The position numbers and the translations under genes were made by a program. Of a stretch of 64,000 nt of DNA, positions 24,002 through 34,639 are shown piece by piece. The notes beneath the pieces were generated by a model, which worked only from the letters and a program-made list of their open reading frames with translations, made no database searches and was not told where the DNA came from. The stretch comes from Diphasiastrum complanatum (lineage: Eukaryota; Streptophyta; Lycopodiopsida; Lycopodiales; Lycopodiaceae): NCBI GenBank assembly GCA_029204225.1, contig CM055095.1:45557446-45621445 (forward strand), read 5' to 3'. How positions within the stretch are numbered: the stretch's first letter is position 1; each line of letters starts with the position of its first letter.

Positions 24002-25705
24002 GCTACGCCAATTTTTCAGTTTGCAGCATGTTTGTTGGATGGTTAGCTTGCATTAGGCATCTTGTCGTGGCATGAATAGTGTTAGATCTGCATTTAGGGT
24101 TAGTTTGGGATTGATTTTGCTTGATTTGAGTGGATTTGCTTGTTTGAAATCTAATCTGATTGTGGAACAGGGAAAGCTATTTAGATCACCAATCTTAAGA
24201 TCCATTTGGATCTGAGATATCAAAAAAAAAAACAGAAATCGATCAAATCTGTCAATTTTGGTCAAAAAGAGACAAAAATCGTCATCATAGCTAATAACTT
24301 TTTGCCCTCTTTCAGGAAACCTCCAAGTTGAATCTTCCAGTAAGATTCTCTGCACTATTATGACGAAGACAGTTGAAGCGAGTCGGTCTGATTGGGAACA
24401 TAAATTGTATGTGGCATTATGGGCATTCAGAATCGCTTACAAAAATAGTACAAATCAAACACCCTTTCAATTGGTCTATGGTCAAGATGTTGTCATGCCA
24501 ATTAAAATTTTAATCCCATCTTTACCCATAGCGACAACAGAATGGTTAAATGATGATAAGTCTTTACAACTCCGTCATGAGGTTGCACAAATTATGTGAA
24601 ACCTGATTGATGGCAGTTCATGCATTAGCAGCAGAGAAAGCTCGCCGCAAGGCATGACACGATCGTTGATTGCACAAAAAGGATCTGAAAGTAGGAGATC
24701 TTGCATTGATGTACAAAACCAAGCTGATCAAGGGAAAATTGAATTTTACCGGTGAAGGCCCGTATAAAGTGAAGGAAATCTTGAACTATGGCGCAGTAAT
24801 TCTTGAGCGCTTGGATGAAAAATGATTTGATACTCCGGTGAATGGCAGCCGATTACGCAAGTTTTGGCAGCCTGCTCCGCCAGTTCAACAAGTCTGATCT
24901 CAAGGATTTTTCTAATTTTATTTGTTTTTCAATTTGTTGTTTTCAATATTTGATTGTTCATATTTTTGTGAAAAAGACAGCTAAAAAAAAAATGAGAAAA
25001 GACTGATGAGCAAAAGCCAGAAAAGTCATCAGCATGAGAAAATGAAGAACAATATTTTTGATGAAAAATGACTTAAAAAATTATTGTTTTGATCAAATTT
25101 GGCCTATACAATATAAGAAACCTTCGCTGAGCTATGAGACTGTACATCCAGTTCAGATTTATCTAATTTGAGGTGGGCGAAGGTTCTTGTCTAGGAAAAA
25201 TCCATTTTTGGAGCTAGGCGAATAATCAATAATATGCCCTTTTGGGAACCTTCGTCGAGCACCTTACTCTCATTATGAACCTTCGCCGACATGCTAGATG
25301 GTCTTAAAATGTCAAGATTAGGTTGGCCATAGGTTCAAATTTTGGAAAAATGCATTTATGACAGTACTTGGGTGAGGACCCTCTTGGGCGAAGGTTCATC
25401 CTTCGCCAGCCCTGAAAAACGTTTACCTGATAGGTTCGGATCCCCAGAAACCTTCGCCGAGATTTTTATAGCCTATTTTCACAGTACTGTACATGCTTGT
25501 AAACTTTGGTTCAGAATTGATCAGCCAAACTAGTATTCAGTGTAATGGACCCTCCAAATTCACCTATAAGTTGGCCAAATTCGATTCTTTCCTCACTTGT
25601 GCTAGCGAAGCTCTTGCAAATTTTTCCTGCGACCAAAGCCTTCCAAACTTCCTAAACTGCTTTCTGATATACTTTCGTGCGTCTTACGTTTCATTTCTGA
25701 TCATC
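24002..25705 (+). pseudogene. Nested Tat copy: leader, integrase C-terminus and spacer (most of gag-pol deleted)
   Basis: After the leader (to about 24355) the sequence jumps to integrase C-terminal coding (24360-24897: SDWEHKLYVALWAFRIAYKN, TPFQLVYGQDVVMP, GEGPYKVKEILNYGAVILE, RLRKFWQPAPPVQQV then stop). Gag, protease, RT and RNase H are deleted. A frameshift near 24590 and a stop near 24823 break it. The spacer from 24898 carries repeated AACCTTCGCCGAG / GGGCGAAGGTTC motifs, including a perfect hairpin (GGCGAAGG-TTCAT-CCTTCGCC) at about 25387-25407. Confidence 0.85.
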
Positions 25706-26231
25706 ATGTCTTCCACAGATACTTCCCAATCTCTGCGTTATACTATCCATAGTGATGTCCCATCTGCAACGGACATCTTCCTAGCACAAGCATGGTCACT
25801 CAGTGGATGACCCTTGCAGAGCCTCTGCTTACCGCAATGGGTATTCATGAGAGAGTCTTTTCTGGGAGAATCAACATGGATTTCATCACTCTTGCCTTCA
25901 GTACATGGAAGAAAGAGAAATCCAGATTTTATATCACCTTTCAGCAACACACAAGGTGCGCGTCACTGAGGCTGCCCTTGCTGCCATAGGCATAGCATCT
26001 AGAACACAGGCCTCACCCAATCATAAACAGGCCAAACAGACCATAAAGCCTTACATCGACTTAACCGACGATCTACATTGGACTAATGATAGCTACCTCC
26101 TTGATGCCATCACTGAACCTTCCATACACGCTATTGCCCAGCTACTGAACAACTTCTTGATGGTTGGTAACCTCAGGAAAGACCACATCACTTCACAGAT
26201 CCTCCATAGGATAGTTTACTCCTATACCAAG
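25706..26231 (+). pseudogene. Extra ORF downstream of pol (N-terminal part), nested Tat copy
   Basis: It starts MSSTDTSQSLRYTIHSDVPS and continues, after a frame change near 25790, with TQWMTLAEPLLTAMGIHERV, RINMDFITLAFSTWKKEKSR, HKVRVTEAALAAIGIASRT and LLNNFLMVGNLRKDHITSQI. It is not gag or pol. It lies between integrase and 3' LTR in the sense direction, as additional ORFs do in Tat-lineage plant elements. It resembles the uncharacterised domain usually labelled putative plant transposon protein. Function is unknown. Similarity stops at an inversion breakpoint near 26231. Confidence 0.7.
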
Positions 26232-28250
26232 AACACCTGCGAGATGCAGTTACTGTGGGCTTTTATTTGCTTCACGTCAAATCTTTAGTAAATGATACTG
26301 CACCTTCTCCATGAAATCGAATCGGGCAGTGTTGAAATCTAAATTGTGTGGCAAAAAACAACGGTGGGCTTCAGCGATCCACTTTGAAGTTCTTCAGGCT
26401 GTGAATCGAGATTTCAAGGAGCCTCCCATAATTGCGGTAATGAAATACAATCTAGCCACCGACAGCTGATTCTTAATGCTCTCTGATGCCATTGGCTTAT
26501 TCGGATTGAATGCCAAAGGAGGAAAGCAATCATCCCATCGCGTTGCCACGAATGCCAATAGAGTCAAATCTTTTGCAAAGAGCGTCGATTGCCTTACTGT
26601 CGAATCAGAAGAGCGTATATACTCCTGCTGGTATGCTTGTAGTGCTCGGTGGATATCCACTGAAATTTTTCAACTGCGTAAGATTGGTGGATAATTGGCC
26701 AGTTCGGCATATGGATAGTAATTTTGTCCATCGCCAATCCCAAATCCTTCCACTTATTCCTACGAGGCATTGGTACATAGTATGGATCTACGCGCAATTG
26801 GCGAGGGCTGGCCACACAACTCGTGATGTATTCCGGAGTTTTCTCAAAAATTGTAACTCTCCAAGCTGGTTGCTCTCCCAATGCGGGTATTTTATCCAAT
26901 TCTTTGCCGACCTCTATTTCAGAGGTCTTAAACTTGAGACCCAACCACCACGCAAGGACTCATGAGAATGTTGCAGTAAAAGCTCTGGATCTGGTCCTCG
27001 ACGCTGATTGGTCTTCTGAACAATGGTGTGGTCCTTGATGAAGATGGACCTGGTTGCAATGCCTGTAGAGCTGGTTGTTATTCTGCAACTTCGGGGCTCT
27101 ACCCTGGTCCATGCCTGAATCCAACCCTATATCCATAGGTACATCAGCTTGGTGCGGAGGGGAGAACTGTGACGTGACCGAAACTAGAATTTGAGGCCCA
27201 GCTTCCAACACCTGAGCGACAGCCTTTTCATATTTGTTGATAGTTGCTTTGGCCTTTGCCAACTCAGTTGAAGCTGCACCCTTGAATCTATCAAAGTGAT
27301 CTTAGAATCCTTGAAGGGCCACTTTATAGATTTTGACCTTTTTAAACAAATATGCGATTTTCTTCGGAGTTACCGGATGATCAGGTATTTGTGTCTGTAG
27401 ATACGCATCACACTCAAGGGTGGTCGCATCCAATTCACCTTGGAGACATGTGCGATCTTGTTCAGCCATCTGCAGTTGACCCTGGGGTAGCTGCACTTGT
27501 TGCTTTGCATCATGCACGGCCCTGTCCACTTGGTCTTGGGCTGTTGTGAGGGCATTCTACAGGAAATTGACATAATCCTCTAGGCGATCAGCCAATTGAT
27601 GTGCATTCTTCTTCTCAGCTTCAGACTTAGCTTCATGTTGCTTGACGATCTTTGATTCTTTGTCCAACTGATTCACTTTCTGGCTAATGAGTGTATCTGC
27701 TCCATTTCTTTTTTCTTATCCAGCATAGATTGGATCACTTGCGCAAGGCTTGAGACTAAACCGATAGCATCACCAGAATCTACTGTTGTGGAGGTGGTAG
27801 CAGCAGAAGGACCTGGTGGTACTGTCCCTGGTTGGCGTGGAGCAGGTGCTTGTAACTCTTCTTCTTTCAAAAGGTCTTCTTCTTCATAGCCCTCAGGCAC
27901 TGTGGCGTCGAACTGCTTTGGTGATTTGACAGCTTGTTCGACCCGAATTGTGGCTGGTGCGGCTTCAATTTGATATTGTTGGTTAATCTGAAAAGAGTCT
28001 TCAAAACCAGTAGTAGTATCAAGGAACTGTTCGAATCCTCTTTCAGGGGATTGGAGTTCAAATGGCTCAGGGCTCTGGGGCATTACAAAAACTTATGAGG
28101 CCCCAAGGAGGTCGGAATCATCGAACATGTCCATGAAATATTGGGTGTTTGGGAAAACAGCTCTTGTGTTGAGGTTGAGCTGTGATGGGAATGGAAGCCC
28201 CAATGGTCACAGATTGACATCTTAAGTCCATCTAGCATGTCGACGAGGGT
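26232..28250 (-). pseudogene. Extra ORF (middle and C-terminal part), outer Tat copy, inverted block
   Basis: Minus-strand fragments read from a Pro/Thr-rich region near 28200 through MPQSPEPFELQSPERGFEQF (28083), SPKQFDATVPEGYEEEDLL, a coiled-coil region (DKKKEMEQIHSLARK to AIQ/QLPQGQLQMAEQD, 27750-27440), and PMPRRNKWKDLGLAMDKITI (26770). They end with TRWDDCFPPLAFNPNKPMAS and a stop-broken tail near 26290. Several stops and frameshifts interrupt it. The same tail recurs at 29600-30126, and the N-terminal half is seen at 25706-26231 and 32446-33727. Together the copies suggest an original product of roughly 900 residues or more with a low-complexity middle. Confidence 0.7.
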
Positions 28251-28801
28251 TTCTGAGGAGAGTAAGGTGCTCGGTGAAGGTTCCCAAAATAGCATATTGT
28301 TGATCATTCACCTAACTCAGAAACAGGTCGTGAAAAGAATGTTCGCCCAATTCAGTATGGGTATATCTGAGGTGGATCTTGCTTTTGAAAATTTGACGAA
28401 CAATTCTAACACAATTTGTGCAAAAAATGATAAAAAAGGTAATTTTCCAGGTCATTTTTCCATAAAGATTCGACTACTTTCTGATCTGATGACATTTTTG
28501 ACTTTTGCTCATCAGTCTTTCCTCATTTTTCTTCGTTTTTTTTTTAACTGTATTTCTAAAAGAAGTTAACAATTATGTAGTGAAAACAAAAAAATTGAAA
28601 AACAAATAAAAAGAAAAATCATTTGAATCATGCTTGCTGAAGTAGTGGAGCAGACTGCCAAGACTTGCGTAATCGGCTGCCATTCTTAAGAGTATCAAAC
28701 CGTTTTCCGTCCAAGTGCTCAAGAATCACTGCTCCATAGTTCAAGATTTCTTTCACTCTATACAAGCCTTCACAGGTAAACTTCAATTTTCCCTTTATCA
28801 T
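28251..28801 (-). pseudogene. Outer Tat copy: integrase C-terminal end and spacer, right flank of nested insertion
   Basis: On the minus strand, straight after LTR 2 and the bases ATGAT, the sequence reads KGKLKFTCEGLYRVKEILNY, GAVILEHLDGKRFDTLKNGS and RLRKSWQSAPLLQQA then a stop (about 28625). This is exactly the part of integrase missing from 22949-23250. The spacer that follows (28620-28251) has the GGTGAAGGTTC motif and matches the spacer of the nested copy near 25213-25275. Confidence 0.85.
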
Positions 28802-29549
28802 TGTAGTGGGTTTCTTTCATTGCCTAACCTCAAACCAAAATCTAGTTAATCTAGCATCAAAGAGACGAAGTTAGTTGTCATGCATAGATTCGTTCCCATG
28901 AGAGCGATAGTATAGATCAGATTTAAGCATGAATGGAAGATCCAAATCTGACTCTAACATCCATTAACCCTAAGCATTAACTATATATCGATTAACACTA
29001 CGATGCATTACAAAGATAGCTTACTCTTTCTCTCTCTCCCTTTCTCTCTCATAAAAAGTATAAGAACATAAAATCCCAATAACAATCAGATCCAACATTT
29101 AGCAAAAACCAAAGAAAGCATGAGAGATGGAGGAAAAGTAATAGAGAGCAAAGACATTCATCAATCCATTTCTGAAGAGAACCAATATGCTTTATTGAAA
29201 TGAGGAAATGAAATTGTGTAGCAAACTCGAGTTGGTCCCTTTCTATAATAGAGAGGAGGACCCTAGCCTCTGAATCGTATTGGTCCATTTCTGCCTCCCT
29301 AACTATTTACAATTAAAAAAGAGTGGGAACCATCCAAATTGGAGGGAAACCCAACTTTATTCACTAACTTGACATTTAGACCCTGCGACATTAAAAGTCC
29401 CGCAAAAAGACCTAAAGTCCTTTTATTAACTTTCTAATTATTAAATAACTATGTGATCATCGGGTTGGACTTACACACGTAGGGTGCCAAATCCCTCTCA
29501 CTTATTAACTAGGGTTAGGGTTGCCTTGGGATCTGCAAACCCTCCAACA
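28802..29549 (-). repeat. LTR 2 of Tat-lineage family (3' LTR of nested copy)
   Basis: On the minus strand it runs TGTTGGAGGG to CACTACA, about 748 bp. It is preceded by a purine-rich tract (GGTGGGGGATAC) and the extra-ORF tail, so it is a 3' LTR. It is followed by ATGAT and the rest of the outer integrase. It is clearly diverged from LTR 1, which suggests an old insertion. Confidence 0.9.
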
Positions 29550-30126
29550 GTATCCCCCACCAAAACTGGTGGCGGTCCCATGACACCTGTGAGATGCAGT
29601 TATTAGGGACTTTTATTAGCTTCGCGCCAAATCTTTATTAAATGGTACTGCACCTTCTCCATAAAGTCGAGGCGGACAGTATTAAAATCCCATTTATGGG
29701 GCAAAAAACAACAATGGGCTCCTACAATCCACTTTGAGGTTGTCCATGACGTGAAGCGAGATTCCCAGGAGCCTCCCATCATTGCTGCACAAAAATATAA
29801 ACGAGCAACCGATAATTGATCTTTGATATTCTTTGAGGCCATCGGCTTATTTGGATCGAATGCTAGAGGAGGGAGGCAATCGTCCCATCTGGTTGCACTG
29901 ATGCCAACAGAATTAAATCTTTTGCAAACAGTGCCAATTGTCACATTCTCGGATTTGGAGAGTGGACATACTTTCGCTGGTACGCTTGTAAAGCTCGGTG
30001 AAAGTCCATTGATATTGTCCAGCTGTAGGGCTGATGGATGATTGGCCAATTCGGCATATGGATTGTGATCTTGTCCATAGCCAATCCCAAATCTTTCCAT
30101 TTATTCCTTCTTGGCATTGGCACATA
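29550..30126 (-). pseudogene. Extra ORF C-terminal end and polypurine tract, nested Tat copy
   Basis: The minus strand reads YVPMPRRNKWKDLGLAMDKI near the right edge, then ISATRWDDCLPPLAFDPNKP, QLSVARLYFCAAMMGGSWES, FTSWTTSKWIVGAHCCFLPH and EKVQYHLIKIWREANKSP. It then runs into GGTGGGGGATAC and LTR 2. The frame is broken once or twice. Homology to the other copy ends abruptly at 30126, where the sequence turns into the 3' end of a plus-strand element. Confidence 0.75.
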
Positions 30127-30884
30127 ACCAGTTTTGGTGGGGGATACTGTTGGAGGGTCTGTAGATCCCAAGGCAACCCTAACTCTAGTTGATAAGTGAG
30201 AGGGATTTGGCACCCTACGTGTGTAAGTCCAACCCGATGATCACATAGTTATTCGATAATTAGAAAGTTAATAAAAGGGCTTTAGGCCTTTTTGCGGGGC
30301 TTTTAATGTCGCAGGGCCTAAATGTCAAGTTAGTGAATAAAGTTGGGTTTCCCTCCAATTTGGATGGTTCCCACTCTTTTTTAATTGTAAATAGTTAGGG
30401 AGGCAAAAATGGACCAATAGGATTCAGAGGCCAGGGTCCTCCTCTCTACTATAAAAAGGGACCAACTCGAGTTTGCTACACATGTACATATCTTCATTTC
30501 AATTAAGCAAATTGGTTTTCTTGTGAAATGGATTTATAAATGTCCTTGCTCTCTATCACTTTTTCTCCATCTCTCATGCTTTTATTGTGTTTTGCTAATT
30601 GTTGGATCTGATTGTTATTGGGATTGCATGTTTTTATACTTTTTTTAGAGAGAAAGAGAGAGAGAGAGAGAGAAAGAGTAAGCTATCTTCATTGTGGATC
30701 TAGTGTTAATGCTTAGGGTTAGTGGATGGTAGAGTTAGATGTGAATTTTTCATTCATGCTGAAATCTGAACTATGTTATCGCTCTCATGGGAACGAATCT
30801 ACGCGTGACAACTAACTTCATCTCCTCGATGCTAGATTGATTAGATCTTGGGTTGAGGATAGGCAAGGAAAGAAACCCACTACA
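30127..30884 (+). repeat. Polypurine tract and LTR 3 (3' LTR of outer Tat copy)
   Basis: ACCAGTTTTGGTGGGGGATAC (30127-30147) is the same 3'-end sequence that precedes LTR 2, and LTR 3 follows (30148-30884, TGTTGGAGGG to CACTACA, about 737 bp). LTR 2 and LTR 3 thus face away from each other across about 600 bp. If the block 26232-30126 is flipped back, LTR 3 becomes the 3' LTR of the outer element. Confidence 0.88.
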
Positions 30885-32445
30885 GAGGTTAGGTGGTACA
30901 TGGCCAGGGAGATCGAGCGGATGCTAGCGTTGGATTTATCTCCTTCACTCTCCTAAATCCCATGTTAATCTAGTTCCATTCATATCATTGCAGTTTTACA
31001 TGCATTGTCGCACAGTCTGCATAAATATTCTTTTATTGAAGACGGACAAGAGAATGGCACCCGACTTGTCGGAGTTAGCCGACTTATCGAGGAAGGCCGA
31101 CTAGGCCGACTCATCGGGGAGTCTGACATGTCGACTTGACCAACGGAGAAACCTGACTTGTACGACATATCGACTTATCAACTACTCCAACTTAACTAGC
31201 CACAACAGCGACTATGTTGACTCCGAATAGTTGAAGCCTTCTCACTCTCACTTCTTGTACTCAACAGCTTGGAAAATGATAGTAGCAGCCACGATCTCCT
31301 CCAAATAGCACAATGGCTCCACACCATCATATGCACAAATATAAATTGTATATAGATGACTATTGTAATCTAATTATGTATCAAGTGAATTAGAGACAGA
31401 CATTGTAGATGCTTTTATGTATCGATTCTGATTGTCAATAATAAGATCATAGCTTTTACAAAGCGGAGTTAGTTTCCTAAGCACGCGGTTTCGTCCACTA
31501 TTTTCTTGGCATCAAACTGACGTGTATTTCTATACACTAATCTGAATCAGTCATTATCTTTTATTGCAGGATTGTATGCTTTGCTATTACATCTTCTTGT
31601 CTGAGATTCTTATTGCTACTTTAATCTTGTGTTTGCCTACTGTTTTAGTAGTGCACGCACCGAGTGAATTAGTCGACCACTACCTCCGCGTGGTAGTAGT
31701 AGGATTGTTCCAATCTGATTGATCGACTGGCCCAATCTGTCGTCTGGACCCATACCTCCACTTTCCCCAACAGCTAGGAGCTAGGATCTAGGAGAGGTAG
31801 ATGATACTGTGGAGATTGGCTTGCATAGCAAACTAAGACAGGCGAAAAACTCGACTGTCTGCATAAATACAAGTAAATTTCCACAGGCGAAAAAGGCGAA
31901 CAATGTGACACTGTGTTTTTACACGTGAATTGTGACAGGTGAAAAAGGCAATATTGCCTTACAAAATGCTGAAGGTGCCCTAAGAAAAGCGAAGGCACCC
32001 TGTAAATCAAATCCTAAGGCATTTCGTTAGAGTGTCGCAATTTTTGCATCTTCACCAATGTTCATTTCAGCAAAGGCTGACGTTGCGGCCCCTTTCACGC
32101 AACTGTGATAACAGATTTGATAACAATAGCAGCCACCAACAATCTCCTACAGACACCACATCCACTTTGTACTTTTTTCATCTGCACACCTCTAAAATTG
32201 TGTATATATTGAATACCACTTGCGTATTCAACAGAGAGTGTGAAAATATAGCATCAGAAACTTATCAGAGATACATGAAGTAGTTGCCTTGTGCATTATT
32301 TCTTTTGTATTGTCAGTAATAGGTTCATCCTCTTTTTCAGATTGAATTAGCTTTGTAGAGCGGGCGGTTTTGTCTGCTATTGTCTTGTGCTCCACAACAT
32401 TATTGACAAGTATATTTTGTCATACTTAATCTGATAATAACTCTG
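30885..32445. other. Noncoding, with a diverged direct-repeat pair
   Basis: Sequence at about 31290-31560 and 32115-32445 shares landmarks in the same order: GCAGCCAC near the left, TTGTCA(A/G)TAATA, a CGGTTTCGTCCACTATTTTCTTG-like block and ACTAATCTGAAT. They may be remnants of two LTRs of an unidentified element. The second joins the Tat copy at 32446. Between them are short CAGGCGAAAAA repeats (31845-31945). No gene is seen. Confidence 0.4.
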
Positions 32446-33727
32446 ATAGCCATCAGGTACCGTGGCGTCGAACTGCTTTGGTGATTTGACCGCATGCCCA
32501 ACCCAAAATGTGTCTGGTGCTTGATCTGCTACGGTATCTTGATGTTCCATCTGAAAAGTATCATTAAAAATATTCTCAGAACCATGGATTTGTTCGAATC
32601 CTCTTCCGGGGGATTGGAGGTCAAAGGGCCCTGGATTTTGGGGCATGGCAAAACTTCTGAGGTCCCAAGGGGGTCAAAATCATCGAACGTGTCCATAAAA
32701 TGTTGCGTACCTAGTGAAATTGCTCTCATTCGTGGGGGTAAGGCGGACTGGGCAGTTGTGATTGGAATTGTAGCCCCAATAGTCACAGACTGTCCCTGAG
32801 AGGGAGTAGAGGCAAGGGAAGCATCATTGGTTTGAGAGATGGGTAGTTCAGTGCGAATAACAGCGGGTGGTGGAAGCGCAGCTGAAGATGTATGCCTAGT
32901 TCTTCGACGTGACGCGGGAGGTGAGTCAAGAATAACGATCTCGCTGTGTACATGACGACGAGTATGTGATGATGAGGTCTGGTGAGATAACTCTGGCGGT
33001 GTTTCTTCATAAATCGACAACATGGTATCAGCATTAAACCCACGAATCCTATCTTCCAGGCACGAGGCGGATAATAGCGAGAAAAGAGGGCCAACCACGA
33101 ATTGCTGCTTAGTGTTACCCTTGATTGCCCTCTTCAACTCACCAAAAACCGTCTTATACCAGTTGTAAGGTTCCAACGGGCCAGATCCTAATTTGTAGTT
33201 GGAATCTACAATGCGGTACAGGATCTATGAGGAAATGTGTTCCTTCTTGAGGTTGCCAACCATCAAGAAGTTGTTCATAAACTGGGCTGCGGTGTGGATG
33301 ATGGGATCTCGGATGGATTCTAGGAGATACCCATCATGAGTCCAAAAAAATTCAACGGTTGTGTCTATGAACGACTTGATCACGTTACTTTCGTGCTTGT
33401 GGTTTGGAGATGGCTTAGTGCTGGATATGATACCTATGGCTGCAAGGGCGACTTCAGTAATGTGCACCTTGTGTGTGGCAGTCTGGAAAGTGATGTAAAA
33501 CTTAGATTTGGCCTCGGTCCAAGTGCTAAAGGCCATAGTGATGAATTTCATATTAGTTTTTCCAGAAAAGGCCCACTCATAGATTCCCATTGCCTTGAGC
33601 AAGGGCCCGACAAGAGTCATCCACTGAGCAACCATGCTTGCGCTAGAGAGCATATGATGTTCGTTGCAGTTGGAACATCACGATGGATGGAGTATCACGG
33701 AGACTGAGAGGTATCAGTAGAAGACAT
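32446..33727 (-). pseudogene. Extra ORF (N-terminal part) of third Tat copy
   Basis: It starts MSSTDTSQSP followed at once by a stop codon, where the copy at 25706 has Arg. It then continues VAQWMTLVGPLLKAMGIYEW, TNMKFITMAFSTWTEAKSKF and AAQFMNNFLMVGNLKKEHIS (33640-33230). Next comes EPYNWYKTVFGELKRAIKGN (33170) and a long Pro/Ser/Thr-rich region to SPKQFDATVPDGYQ (about 32450). It extends the extra ORF beyond where the 25706 copy breaks and links it to the middle part seen at 28083. Function is unknown. Confidence 0.7.
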
Positions 33728-34059
33728 GATGACTGAAAGTAGGCAAGAGTGTATATCAGAAGGCTGGAAAAAAAAGTTGGTAGAAAGTTTTGTTGCAAAT
33801 TTTTTTTGCAAGAGCTCTGCTAGCACAAGCGACAAATGAATCGAATTCAGCCTTCTTATAGGTGAATTTGGAGGGTCCATTAGACAAAATACTAGTTTGG
33901 ATGATCAGTTCTGGACAAAAATTTGCAGGCTTGTTCAATACTGTGAAGATAGCGTCCAAAATTCTCAGCGAAGGTTTTGGACCAGAATAGCAGTCTGCAG
34001 ATCTAGCGAAGGTTTAACATTCGCCTAAAGCCATCATTCGCCTAGATATGGTAGTAAAT

Positions 34060-34390
34060 GCAAATTTTCAGGATCTGAACCTTCAACCCACTTGGTCATA
34101 TAATCGGTTGCTACAATGATATATCTCGCTTGAGATCCTCTTGTCATTGGATGAATAGGACCAACATAATCTAGGCCCCATTTCTCGAATGGTACTTGTG
34201 ATAAAACTGGATGTAATGGTTCATTCTGTCGCGTAGGACGTCGTGCCCGTTGGCAAACATCACATGACTGAATATAATTTTCGGTGTCTTTATGAAGTGT
34301 AGGCCACCAACACCCTGATTGCAAAAGCTTGCAAACAGTGATATCTGGAGAAAAATTTCTCCGCCCATTCTATCATGTGAAAACATGATT
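34060..34390 (-). pseudogene. Integrase N-terminal half of third Tat copy
   Basis: After a frameshift the minus strand reads GCWWPTLHKDTENYIQSCDV, CQRARRPTRQNEPLHPVLSQ and KWGLDYVGPIHPMTRGSQAR. This is the integrase zinc-binding region and first catalytic Asp. The core breaks off after YIIVATDYMTKWVEGSDPEN, and the sequence passes directly into the spacer with AGCGAAGGTTT motifs, so the rest of integrase is deleted. Confidence 0.82.
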
Positions 34391-34639
34391 AATTCAGATA
34401 CTTCATGCAGTAAACCACATCTTCAAAGAATATCATCCATTCCGCGATGATACAATTGTCCTGCAATCAATTGATAAGGTTGAGTCTTATGAATCAATGT
34501 CTCTTTTGTACTTTTGTCAAGGAGTCATTAGGTTGACCTAGCATCAGATACTCAACAATATCCGTGGCCATTCAGGTATCGCTTCAACATAAAATAATTC
34601 AACATCTGGTAGTTCATCATCCACTTTAGTATTGACTGG

